Assembly (NCBI GenBank): GCA_964440935.1
Contig: CAYTTY010000022.1
Coordinates: 1 to 57,271, forward strand
DNA length: 57,271 bases
Origin: WJJR01 sp964440935
GTDB lineage: Bacteria; Zixibacteria; MSB-5A5; WJJR01
Reading direction: 5' to 3'
Both the position numbers and the translations under genes were made by a program. Of this stretch, positions 44,518 to 52,095 are shown in pieces. Every line of letters begins with the position of its first letter. Positions within the stretch are counted from its first letter, which is position 1. The notes under the pieces are model-generated. The model was not told the origin of the DNA. It saw only the letters and a list, made by a program, of their open reading frames with translations, and searched no databases.

Positions 44518-44556
44518 GCGGGCGCCCTCGCCTGCAATGCGGGCGAGGGCGCCCGC
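44518..44556. repeat. 15 bp perfect-stem hairpin between two minus-strand genes
   Basis: GCGGGCGCCCTCGCC (44518-44532) pairs perfectly with 44542-44556. It is adjacent to ACTAC and closely related to the 50430-50481 repeat. It lies between the DUF72 stop and the ribosome-binding site of the S9 peptidase gene, so it may act as a terminator or processing point on that transcript. No T-tract. Confidence 0.7.
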
Positions 44557-44568
44557 ACTACAAATCTT

Positions 44569-45549
44569 CTAGCTCCCCAATCCCAATTCCTCGACAATGC
44601 GCCGGTTGATTTCATTCGAGTTGCCGCCGGCGCGGTTGTTGGACACCGTGACAGTCGGGATGCCGGCCGCCATGCCCTCGCGGATGATACGCGCCGCGTC
44701 GCGGTACATCTCGGGCATTTCATCTCTCAACGTGTCAAAAGGGAAGTACCGCGCATACGCCTCTTGGTAGGGCATGCGCAACGGTGTCATCAGGCGTGCG
44801 ATCGACAGCGCCCCGGTGAATCCGCCGGCCTGGTCCCACTGTGTTGCCAGATCGGGCAGCCAGGTCCAGTGGCTGAAGACATTGCCGATCCCGCGCTCGT
44901 GGAGGAACACGAAGTAGTCGGGTGTCTTCAGACGGTCGGTGCGTTCCTCGATGTGGTAACGGTCGTCGGCGGGGATGTTGTCGAAAAAGCGCGCGAGCCG
45001 CTCGATGTTTTCCTCGGCGGGCGGGGTGGCGTCTTTGCGCTGATACCCCTTCTCGAAGATGAACCCGGCCAATCGCTCGCCCAAAATCTCATTGGCCGGT
45101 TTGTAGAACCGTTCGGTGAAAATCTCCGGGTCGAGGTAATTTTCGTTGTCGGCGAATTTGCGTTTGCCGTTCACCGTGGTCCAATGTTTGGTCGCGCAGA
45201 CCGCTTCGGGGACTTTGAGTACGACCAAACCATCGTCGGGGATCCACTTGGCGTACTCGACCAGCGGCCGGTAGTTGCGTGATTCCGACCCGTCGCGGTC
45301 GCGCAGCGGCGCATAGAAGGTGAAATCGAGTTCCAGCGCGCTGTAGTGTTCAAAGAACTCGGCGACCGACTGGACCGGCAGTTTTTCCTCGGTGTATTTC
45401 TCCCCCTTCAGGGTCCGCTGGGATTTCTTGATCTTGTAGCCCGCATCCTCGGAGTATATCTGCCCCAGCCACCCGGCATACCGGTCGCTGGCGGTGGCGA
45501 AATGGACACCGTCGGCCAGGTTGCGAAACTGGTAGCGATCATGTGACAC
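44569..45549 (-). CDS. DUF72 (YecE-like) protein
   Basis: About 326 residues. DUF72 traits are a TIM-barrel-like start (VHFATASDRYAGWLGQIYS), EFFEHYSALELDFTFYAPL (the family's vE-i-NsTFY motif), VVLKVPEAVCATKHW, LAGFIFEKGYQRKD and an ERTDRLKTPDYFVFLHERGIG segment. The biochemical function of DUF72 is unknown. The GTG at 45549 has GGGAG nine bases upstream and fits the family start. An in-frame ATG at 45651 would run into a repeat element (45637-45800). The gene is upstream of the S9 peptidase on the minus strand, separated by a strong hairpin. Confidence 0.78.
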   Translation of the reverse strand: MSHDRYQFRNLADGVHFATASDRYAGWLGQIYSEDAGYKIKKSQRTLKGEKYTEEKLPVQSVAEFFEHYSALELDFTFYAPLRDRDGSESRNYRPLVEYAKWIPDDGLVVLKVPEAVCATKHWTTVNGKRKFADNENYLDPEIFTERFYKPANEILGERLAGFIFEKGYQRKDATPPAEENIERLARFFDNIPADDRYHIEERTDRLKTPDYFVFLHERGIGNVFSHWTWLPDLATQWDQAGGFTGALSIARLMTPLRMPYQEAYARYFPFDTLRDEMPEMYRDAARIIREGMAAGIPTVTVSNNRAGGNSNEINRRIVEELGLGS

Positions 45550-45636
45550 GGAAGTGATCTCCCGTCTTTTCCCCCCGGCGTACAACCAGTGGAGGAGCCT
45601 GCTCAATGTAGGCGATGAGATACGATGAATCCAGTG

Positions 45637-45800
45637 GTAGGTCAGGAGCACCGCGCGTCAAGATCGGCGGAAATCGAAGTAGCGCGTTATTGCGCGGGGC
45701 TCCTGACACGTGCGCACAAGGCCAGCAAATGTCAGGAGCCCGGCGCACCATTGGCTGTGAAATACGGCTATGCGAAAGACGCGCCGTGCTCCTGACCTAC
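45637..45800. repeat. GTAGGTCAGG-ended palindromic element (family 3)
   Basis: Inverted ends GTAGGTCAGGAGCACCGCGC (45637 onward) and GCGCCGTGCTCCTGACCTAC (ending 45800), with inner half-copies (GCTCCTGACA near 45701, GTCAGGAGCC near 45731). 164 bp, no ORF. It fills the divergent gap between the DUF72 gene and the polymerase gene and may carry or block their promoters. Confidence 0.82.
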
Positions 45801-45826
45801 ATCTAATGAATTGCGTGGAAAGCGAT

Positions 45827-47119
45827 ATGCCATGCTCCCAACGCTATGTCCTGCATGCGGATTTCGACGCCTTTTGCGTCGCGGTCGAGCGGGTGTGTAA
45901 TCCGTCGCTGCGGGGGCGGCCGGTGATTGTGGGCGGGGCGCCGCCGGTGCGGGGGGTGGTGATGGCGGTCTCGTCCGAGGCGCGGGCGGCCGGGATTGTG
46001 CCTGGATGGCCGGTGTCGCGGGCACTGCGGTTGTGCCGCGATGCGGTTGTGGTCGAGGGGAATGGCGACCTCTACCGGCGGGCGTCGGATGCCGTGGTCC
46101 GCCACCTGCGCCATTACACCCCCAATTGCGAATCCTCGTCGATCGATGATGCGTATCTGGAACTGACCGGCATGCACCGTCTGTTCGGGAGGGCGGTCGA
46201 CGTGGGCGCGCGCTTGCGACGAGAGTTGCACCAGCAGTTTCGCCTCGATCTCAGTGTCGGGGTGGCGTCGAATAAGCTGGTCTCCAAAGTCGCTTCCGAC
46301 ACGGTGCGTCCACACGGTCTCTACGATGTCCCGCCGGGGCAGGAGTCGGCCTTTCTGGCGCCGCTTTCGGTCGAACGGCTGCCCGGTGTCGGCCCTCAGA
46401 CGGCTGACCGTCTGGCGGTGTTCAATATCGACACGATCCACGAGCTGGCGACATCCGACCGCGTGTTTCTCGAAAACCTGTTGGGACGCAAGGGACGTCT
46501 GCTGCATGCTCACGCGCAAGGACTCGATGACACCCCGGTCGGTGGTCTGCACAAGCCGACAGTGATCGAATACGATCATCAACTCACGCATGATACCAAT
46601 GACCCGACGGTGCTCGATGCGGTGCTGTTTCTTGCCATCGAGACAGTCGCGCATCGGTTGCGCATGTTCGGGTTGCTCGCGCGACGGATCGCGGTGGCGG
46701 TCCGGTATGTCGACAGGGTGGCCGAATCGTCGGCGTGTACGCTGCCCCAGCCGACCGATGTCGACCGCGAACTCTATGCGGCGGCGTTGCCGCTGTTGCG
46801 ACGGTCACTGCACCGACGGATTGCGGTGCGACGTATCAGCGTGCGCGCGAGCCGTCTGACGGCGTACAGTCCGCAGATTGCGTTGTTTGACGACACACGC
46901 AGCTACGACCGCCAGCGGTCGCTGATGACCGCGATTGACCGCATCCGGAACAATCACGGCGACCGGTCGTTGAGGTGGGGCCACATGACGGCCGCTACCC
47001 AAGGCGGGGCGTTGTGTGGCGTCACCCGCCCTCGGGTGACGCCTTCTTGTAATCCACCGAGCCGTCACTCGAGGGCGAGTGACGGCACAACAGCGGATGC
47101 AGGGGATGGTGCGTTATGA
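45827..47119 (+). CDS. Y-family DNA polymerase (DinB/ImuB-type)
   Basis: 430 residues. The N-terminal catalytic block is YVLHADFDAFCVAVERVCNP, a little-finger-side PAGI-like ARAAGIVPGWPVSRAL segment follows, and the second metal motif reads SSSIDDAYLELTG where Pol IV has SLDEAYLD, so the usual catalytic Glu is Asp. RLPGVGPQTADRLAVFNIDTI is the helix-hairpin-helix thumb. Residues about 394-430 are encoded by a two-hairpin repeat (47018-47086) and resemble no polymerase sequence. The ATG at 45827 has GGAAAG four bases upstream. The TGA overlaps the ATG of dnaE2, giving a coupled mutasome-like pair for translesion synthesis. No imuA is nearby. Confidence 0.85.
   Translation: MPCSQRYVLHADFDAFCVAVERVCNPSLRGRPVIVGGAPPVRGVVMAVSSEARAAGIVPGWPVSRALRLCRDAVVVEGNGDLYRRASDAVVRHLRHYTPNCESSSIDDAYLELTGMHRLFGRAVDVGARLRRELHQQFRLDLSVGVASNKLVSKVASDTVRPHGLYDVPPGQESAFLAPLSVERLPGVGPQTADRLAVFNIDTIHELATSDRVFLENLLGRKGRLLHAHAQGLDDTPVGGLHKPTVIEYDHQLTHDTNDPTVLDAVLFLAIETVAHRLRMFGLLARRIAVAVRYVDRVAESSACTLPQPTDVDRELYAAALPLLRRSLHRRIAVRRISVRASRLTAYSPQIALFDDTRSYDRQRSLMTAIDRIRNNHGDRSLRWGHMTAATQGGALCGVTRPRVTPSCNPPSRHSRASDGTTADAGDGAL
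47018..47086. repeat. Two-hairpin repeat inside the polymerase C-terminal coding sequence
   Basis: Perfect 11 bp stems: GGCGTCACCCG (47018-47028) / CGGGTGACGCC (47033-47043) and GCCGTCACTCG (47061-47071) / CGAGTGACGGC (47076-47086), each with a 4-base loop. Same module as 21525-21578 and 36651-36723. It is translated as the polymerase tail, and 30 bp later the dnaE2 start overlaps the stop. Confidence 0.85.
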
Positions 47120-50100
47120 GCTTTGTGCATCTCCACGTGCATTCGAATTACTCGCTGTTGCGCGGTGCCGATACGGTCGAGGATCTGGCGCTGCAGGCAT
47201 CGCGACAGGGGATGAGCGCGCTGGCGTTGACCGACCGCAACGGTTTGTACGGGGCGGTGCCGTTTCAGAACGCCTGCGACGAGTACGGGGTCCGTCCGAT
47301 TTTCGGGGCGGAACTGATGACATCGAATGCGTCGTGTGTGGCGCTAGTGAAAGATGAAAAAGGATACGCCTGCCTCTGCCGGGCGATCACCGCGCTGCAA
47401 TTGCACGAGGGGAAAGAGCCGTTTGATCTGGCCGGGCATTTGGCGGGTGATTGTGACGGTTTGGTCATTCTGTCGCAGGATGCGGCGTTGTTATCCACGC
47501 TCAAAGATCAGTCAGGAGCGTCTGATCTGTATGTCGAGATTGGTTTGGGACCGTCGCGGGTGATCGCACGTCAGGCGCAGCAACAGACCGGTCTCCCGTT
47601 GGCGGCAACCAACACCGTTTGGTTTGTGCATCCCGAGAATTTCCGACGGCATCGTTTGCTGACTGCGATCGGGTTGAACACGACTGTGCGCGGCGTTCCG
47701 CCCGCCGAATTGGCCCATGCCGACAACTGGCTGATGCCGCAGGATAGAATAACGAAGCACTTTGTCGACGTTCCCGAAGCGTTATCCAATACGCAGCGTA
47801 TTGCCAATCAATGTAAACATCGCCTGGAACTGAACATCCTGCGTTTGCCGAAATACCCGTTTACGGATGGCCGTCCTGCGCAGGAAGTGCTGCGCGAGAA
47901 AGTCGAAGCGGGGTTGTACAGCCGTTACGGGACAATCACGGATAACGTGCGTAATCAGGTCGAACGCGAGATGGAGATTATCGGTGATCTGGAGTACGCC
48001 GATTACTTTTTGATCGTTTCCGATATTGTCGATGCGGCAAAGGCGATGGGCATTCCGACCTGTGGACGCGGGAGCGCGGCCAACAGTGTGGTGTCGTACG
48101 TGCTCGAACTGACCCATGTCGAGCCGCTGGCGCACAACCTGTATTTCGAACGTTTTCTCAACCGCGGACGCAGCGACTGCCCCGACGTTGACATCGACTT
48201 CTCCTGGCGCGACCGCGACTGCGTGATCGACTGGGTGTACCGCCGTTACGGACACGACCGGGTGGCGATGATTTCGACCCATGTGTCGTTTGCCGCACGC
48301 GGCGCGGTGCGTGAAATCGCCAAGGTGTGGGGACTGCCGCCTGAGGAAATCACGCATGTCACCAAACGGTTGCCGTCGGGATGGGACAGCGGCGGACCGA
48401 TCACCGAGTGGGCGGCCAAAGATCCGCGTTCGTCGGGACTGCCGGTCCACGAAGAACCGTGGACAACGATCTTCACACTGGCCGAGGAACTCAACGGCTT
48501 CCCCAAACATCTCGGTGTGCACGCCGGCGGATTGGTGATTGCCCCGACCGCGTTGACCGATTACCTGCCGCTGCAGAAAGCCGCCAAGGAGACCGACGAC
48601 GGACGCGTCGTGGTCACACAATGGGATATGTACCCGGTCGAAGACATGGGGCTGGTGAAGATCGATCTGTTGGGCAACCGGTCTTTGGCAGTGATCGACG
48701 ATGCCATCAACGCGGTCGAGGCCAACACCGGACGGTGCATTGAGTACTCGTGTTTCAATCCGGTCGATGATCCGACAACGAAGGAAATGGTGCGCACGGG
48801 CGATACGATGGGCTGTTTTTATATCGAGAGTCCGTCGATGCGCAATCTGCTGAAGAAACTCGATTGCCACACATTCGACGGTCTCGTCGCGGCGTCATCG
48901 ATTGTCCGTCCGGGGATTGCCTCATCGGGAATGATGCAGGCGTACATCGAACGCTTTCATTACGTGCGCAAACACGGGGAACATGACCCGTCGTGGTATC
49001 TCCATCCGGCGATGCGTAAAGCGTTGTGGGAAACGTACGGCGTGATGGCGTACCAGGAAGACGTGCTCAAAGTCGCCGAGGCGATTGCGGGGATGAATCC
49101 CGGCGATTCCGACGGGTTGCGCAAGGCGATGTCGAAGAAGCGCGATTTTGTCGCCATCGAACGGTACCGGCAGTTGTTTGTCGGCGGGGCGCTCGACAGG
49201 GGACTGGAACGCAAGACAGTCGATGAACTATGGCGGCAGATTGAATCGTTTTCGGGATACTCGTTCTGCAAGGCGCATTCGGCGTCATTTGCTTTGGTCA
49301 GCTACCAGTCGGCGTATCTACGGGCGCATCATCCGGCCGAGTTCATGGCGGCAGTACTGTCGAACTACGGCGGGTATTACTCGAGTTTCGCGTACATCTC
49401 CGAAGCCAAGCGGATGGGATTGCGGGTGCTGCTGCCATGCGTGAACAGCAGCCTGTGGCACTACACCGGCGCCGACGATTGGATTCGCGTGGGGCTGGGG
49501 CAACTGCGTCACATTCACTTCGACAGTGTGCTGGCGCTGTTGCGCGAACGGGAGCGCCACGGTCCATTCCGCAATCTGGCCGACATTCTGCACCGGGTGC
49601 CGATTCCCGCCGCCGATGTCGAGGTGTTGATTCGTGCCGGTGCATTGGATGCGATTGCCAATGGGCGAAACCGTCCGGAGTTGTTGCGGCAGTTGGTGCT
49701 GGGGGCACACGGCAAGAAGGGAACGCGAAGATCCAGGACAAGTAGGGGCGTATTGCATACGCCCCCTCACGACAGTACGCTCACTGACAAGGGCGTATAC
49801 AATACGCCCCTTCCCATGGCCCGTCCCGACGGCAGTCAGTTGCGTGCGGCGGCGCGGGAGCGGCAGCAGCCGTCATCGGATGCCGGTCAACTGGCATTAT
49901 TCCCGACGCCGGAATTGCCGGAGGTGGATCCGGTGCGCGATTACGATTGGCGACGCGTGTTGTTATCGGAATCGGAGTGCATTGGGTATACGGTCTCCGC
50001 GCATCCGTTGTCGTTGTTCCGGCGGGAGCTGAAACGCTATTCGGTCATTCGCGCGACCGAATTGGAACGCTGTGTCGGCAAAACAGTCACGCTGGTGGGC

Positions 50101-50406
50101 TGGCAGGTGACACGGAAACGTCTGCGCACCAAACAGGACGAACCGATGGTGTTCATCACCTTTGAAGACACCTACGCGTTGTACGAGACGGTTATCTTCC
50201 CACGGCAGTATCAGAAGTTTGCGTCACTGACAATGCATCCGGGACCGTTTGTGGTGGTTGGGGAGGTCACCGAAGAGTACGGCGCGTTGACCGTCACGGT
50301 GAAAGATCTGCATCTGCTGGCACAGAGAGATGACGACACCGCGCCGCCGCCAAAGTATGATGTTCCGCCGAGGGCGAAACCGGCGGCGAATAAGACAGCG
50401 GTGTGA
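47116..50406 (+). CDS. dnaE2: Error-prone DNA polymerase III alpha subunit (DnaE2/ImuC-type)
   Basis: 1096 residues. The PHP domain opens with FVHLHVHSNYSLLRGADTVEDL. The polymerase core has TCGRGSAANSVVSYVL, the catalytic-Asp motif CPDVDIDFSWRDRD (about 355-368), YLPLQKAAKETDD, and SGYSFCKAHSASFALVSYQSAYL. An OB-fold near the C terminus includes VTLVGWQVTRKRLRTKQDEP. The short length and pairing with a Y-family polymerase fit the DnaE2 group used in damage-induced translesion synthesis. Residues about 876-900 are encoded by a palindromic repeat inserted in frame (49742-49813) just before the OB-fold region. AGGGGA lies upstream of the ATG. Confidence 0.92.
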   Translation: MSFVHLHVHSNYSLLRGADTVEDLALQASRQGMSALALTDRNGLYGAVPFQNACDEYGVRPIFGAELMTSNASCVALVKDEKGYACLCRAITALQLHEGKEPFDLAGHLAGDCDGLVILSQDAALLSTLKDQSGASDLYVEIGLGPSRVIARQAQQQTGLPLAATNTVWFVHPENFRRHRLLTAIGLNTTVRGVPPAELAHADNWLMPQDRITKHFVDVPEALSNTQRIANQCKHRLELNILRLPKYPFTDGRPAQEVLREKVEAGLYSRYGTITDNVRNQVEREMEIIGDLEYADYFLIVSDIVDAAKAMGIPTCGRGSAANSVVSYVLELTHVEPLAHNLYFERFLNRGRSDCPDVDIDFSWRDRDCVIDWVYRRYGHDRVAMISTHVSFAARGAVREIAKVWGLPPEEITHVTKRLPSGWDSGGPITEWAAKDPRSSGLPVHEEPWTTIFTLAEELNGFPKHLGVHAGGLVIAPTALTDYLPLQKAAKETDDGRVVVTQWDMYPVEDMGLVKIDLLGNRSLAVIDDAINAVEANTGRCIEYSCFNPVDDPTTKEMVRTGDTMGCFYIESPSMRNLLKKLDCHTFDGLVAASSIVRPGIASSGMMQAYIERFHYVRKHGEHDPSWYLHPAMRKALWETYGVMAYQEDVLKVAEAIAGMNPGDSDGLRKAMSKKRDFVAIERYRQLFVGGALDRGLERKTVDELWRQIESFSGYSFCKAHSASFALVSYQSAYLRAHHPAEFMAAVLSNYGGYYSSFAYISEAKRMGLRVLLPCVNSSLWHYTGADDWIRVGLGQLRHIHFDSVLALLRERERHGPFRNLADILHRVPIPAADVEVLIRAGALDAIANGRNRPELLRQLVLGAHGKKGTRRSRTSRGVLHTPPHDSTLTDKGVYNTPLPMARPDGSQLRAAARERQQPSSDAGQLALFPTPELPEVDPVRDYDWRRVLLSESECIGYTVSAHPLSLFRRELKRYSVIRATELERCVGKTVTLVGWQVTRKRLRTKQDEPMVFITFEDTYALYETVIFPRQYQKFASLTMHPGPFVVVGEVTEEYGALTVTVKDLHLLAQRDDDTAPPPKYDVPPRAKPAANKTAV
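49742..49813. repeat. In-frame palindromic repeat within dnaE2
   Basis: Ends GTAGGGGCGTATTG (49742 onward) and CAATACGCCCCTTC (ending 49813) are inverted copies; the first also forms its own small hairpin (GGGGCGTATtgcATACGCCCC). The element is 72 bp, a multiple of three, and is translated through without a stop. Same family as 42072-42142. Confidence 0.85.
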
Positions 50407-50718
50407 GGATGTTCCCCAGCCCTACGGTTGTAGTCCGGCCGCCTCGGCCGGACCGCAGTGCGGGCGAGGCGCCCGCACTACAAACATCTTAAGCAGACTT
50501 TGCTTGATATGCGATTGTCAGAAGTGCCTTTCATTTGGGATTTCATCCATTAGGTCTCCAGAGTTCCCTGCCGTCATCCCCGCGAAAGCGGGGATCCATT
50601 TTGAACTCAGCTACGCGCTGAAAATGGATTCTCGCTTTCGCGGGAATGACAGCGGCGAGCTGTTGTCGCCCGAATGGATCGCTGAGGCAAACGGACAATA
50701 TTCCTGACAATCGCTCTA
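50407..50718. repeat. Repeat-filled intergenic region
   Basis: No gene. At 50430-50481 there are two adjacent hairpins (CCGGCCG/CGGCCGG and GCGGGCG/CGCCCGC) inside GTAGT/ACTAC ends. At 50509-50718 is a family 1 element: left end GCGATTGTCAGAAG, right end CTGACAATCGCTCTA. It is interrupted by a large palindrome with arms TCATCCCCGCGAAAGCGGGG (50575 onward) and CTCGCTTTCGCGGGAATGAC (to 50650). The right terminus lies nine bases from the stop of the small membrane protein gene. Confidence 0.72.
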
Positions 50719-50724
50719 ATCGTC

Positions 50725-51084
50725 TTAGTCAACGGCAACGTGCTCCGGGCGGTTGTCCGATTGAGCCGACTCTACAATCGGCTCTTCAAACGAGCGGTCC
50801 AGCTCGCTGTCTGACTCAATTTTCGAGGCGGCCATTGCCGCATACCGGTTCAGGCCCGCTGCGATGAAGAGAACGATTCCGATAATGAGCAGGCTGATCG
50901 CCATGGCCATCACGGGGATCGAGGGAACGTGCAGCAGGGTTCCAAAATAGAGGGCCAATCCGACGGCGAACACGATTAACGTCAGCCACGGAAATCGCGG
51001 CGATAGCTCCCGAACCCGGGCCGATGTTTCTGCTCCGGGTGCCGGGATTTCACGTATGACCGTTCGAGTGGCCGTTTCGGACAT
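50725..51084 (-). CDS. Small two-helix membrane protein of unknown function
   Basis: 119 residues. Two hydrophobic helices are predicted: FPWLTLIVFAVGLALYFGTLL and PVMAMAISLLIIGIVLFIAAG, in a hairpin topology. Flanks are a charged N-terminal segment (SETATRTVIREIPAPG) and an acidic C-terminal tail (SDSELDRSFEEPIVESAQSD). I do not recognise a family. The ATG at 51084 has TAGGAA upstream; an in-frame TTG at 51090 is less likely. It diverges from the Smr gene with only 76 bp between start codons. Confidence 0.65.
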   Translation of the reverse strand: MSETATRTVIREIPAPGAETSARVRELSPRFPWLTLIVFAVGLALYFGTLLHVPSIPVMAMAISLLIIGIVLFIAAGLNRYAAMAASKIESDSELDRSFEEPIVESAQSDNRPEHVAVD

Positions 51085-51148
51085 GGGCAATTCCTACCTT
51101 CCATGTCATCTATCGACGAGAATCGATCCAACCTTGACACCGATTGCG

Positions 51149-51154
51149 TATAAT
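51149..51154 (+). promoter_or_regulatory. Consensus -10 box placed for a leaderless message
   Basis: TATAAT ends seven bases before the ATG at 51161, so transcription would start at or within a base or two of that codon. No ribosome-binding site is seen. The TTGACA at 51134-51139 is only 9 bp away and cannot be its -35 partner. Confidence 0.35.
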
Positions 51155-51160
51155 GTGCAG

Positions 51161-51448
51161 ATGATCAGCGAGGACCACGAACTGCCGATCGACGGGACGC
51201 TGGATTTGCACACGTTTGCCCCGCGTGACGTGAAGTCACTCGTCCCCGACTACATCGACGAATGCCTCGCACGTGGCATCACGCAGATTCGTATCATCCA
51301 CGGGAAGGGGACCGGAACGTTGCGGCGGATCGTGCATGGGATTTTAGACGAGCACCCGCATGTGGCCGGGTACCGTCATGAGGGTGGCAGCGGCGGCTCC
51401 TGGGGCGCCACCGTAGTCGATCTGAAATTGTCCGATAATAGGAATTGA
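51161..51448 (+). CDS. Smr-domain protein
   Basis: 95 residues comprising one Smr (MutS2 C-terminal-like) domain: LDLHTFAPRDVKSLVPDYIDECLARG, IRIIHGKGTGTLRRIVHGIL, HPHVAGYRHEGGSGGSWGATVVDLKL. Smr domains bind or nick nucleic acid; stand-alone forms are implicated in ribosome-collision or recombination processing. The LDLH and HGKGTG motifs are intact. The frame stays open upstream to 51056, but the ATG at 51161 begins right before the domain and sits under a TATAAT, so I take it as the start. Confidence 0.82.
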   Translation: MISEDHELPIDGTLDLHTFAPRDVKSLVPDYIDECLARGITQIRIIHGKGTGTLRRIVHGILDEHPHVAGYRHEGGSGGSWGATVVDLKLSDNRN

Positions 51449-51533
51449 CCCCACAGTCAGATGGGCGGGAGTTCAGTATTATATGTGATTGAAACGAATC
51501 GGTAATGGCAACGTCTAAACGTGGGGAGTTGGA

Positions 51534-51773
51534 GTGAAAGTTGAAATCACACGTGAGCGAATAAAGACGGGGTGGACAATGTTGAGTTTTCTGCTGTGGT
51601 TGATTCTGTTCGTGATCTGCTGGCCGTTGGCATTACTGGCTCTGGTAGCATATCCGGTGGTTTGGGTGATTCTGCTGCCGTTGCGGCTGGTGGGCATCGC
51701 TGTCGAGGGTGTGCTGGGTCTGCTTAAGGGAATTGTGATGCTGCCGGCACGGGTCTTAGGTGGGCGCCCGTAG
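51534..51773 (+). CDS. Small hydrophobic membrane protein
   Basis: 79 residues, mostly hydrophobic: WTMLSFLLWLILFVICWPLA then LLALVAYPVVWVILLPLRLVGIAVE and GVLGLLKGIVMLPARVLGG, giving two or three membrane segments. The N terminus is charged (KVEITRERIKTG). GTG start with GGGGAG five bases upstream. I do not recognise a family; it may be a regulator or lipid-associated peptide. It stands alone between the Smr gene and the sugar transporter operon, followed by repeat DNA. Confidence 0.6.
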   Translation: MKVEITRERIKTGWTMLSFLLWLILFVICWPLALLALVAYPVVWVILLPLRLVGIAVEGVLGLLKGIVMLPARVLGGRP

Positions 51774-51788
51774 CGCTATTAGTCCACT

Positions 51789-51925
51789 GTAGGTGAGGAG
51801 CCCGGCGCCTCTGTATTGCTTCGATTTGCAGAGACTGGTACTGCGCCGGGCTCCTGACGCTCGACACCCGACACCCGACACCCGACACTCGACACAAACC
51901 GAGGTCGTCAGGAGCCCCGCACGGT
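51789..51925. repeat. Family 3 related element with a 7 bp tandem repeat
   Basis: Begins GTAGGTGAGGAGCCCGGCG, with GCGCCGGGCTCCTGACG at about 51842-51859 as inverted partner and GTCAGGAGCCCCGC near 51906. Between them a CGACACC unit is repeated almost five times (51862-51895), suggesting slipped-strand expansion. No gene in 51774-52095. Confidence 0.65.
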
Positions 51926-52033
51926 CACGGGATGGTGCACGGTCGGTGTCTGTGACGCACGGTGTTTACCCCGACGGATGGAGGGGTTTTTGACCTGCAT
52001 TTTTCGGTTACACAATCAGCGGTCGTTCCCCCC

Positions 52034-52062
52034 TTTCCATACACCACCGACTTTCTTATACT
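52034..52062 (+). promoter_or_regulatory. Candidate promoter of the sugar ABC operon
   Basis: TTTCCA (52034-52039) and TATACT (52057-52062) are 17 bp apart, giving a start near 52069 and a short leader carrying GGAAGG (52081-52086) before the ATG at 52096. Confidence 0.4.
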
Positions 52063-52095
52063 CCGACCGAACCGACACACCGGAAGGATTGGGAT

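Noticed and set aside
44502..44723. N-terminal extension of the S9 peptidase frame
   Set aside because: It would translate a hairpin repeat and overlap the DUF72 gene on the same strand, whereas the ATG at 44501 has a ribosome-binding site and begins a clear signal peptide.
45803..46654. 283-codon open frame on the minus strand opposite the Y-family polymerase
   Set aside because: Composition is the reverse shadow of the polymerase codons; Arg/His-rich and without domain or signal features.
47782..48870. 362-codon minus-strand open frame opposite dnaE2
   Set aside because: Antisense shadow of conserved polymerase motifs.
51134..51154. TTGACA and TATAAT as a joint sigma70 promoter for the Smr gene
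   Set aside because: Spacing is only 9 bp; only the -10 box is retained.
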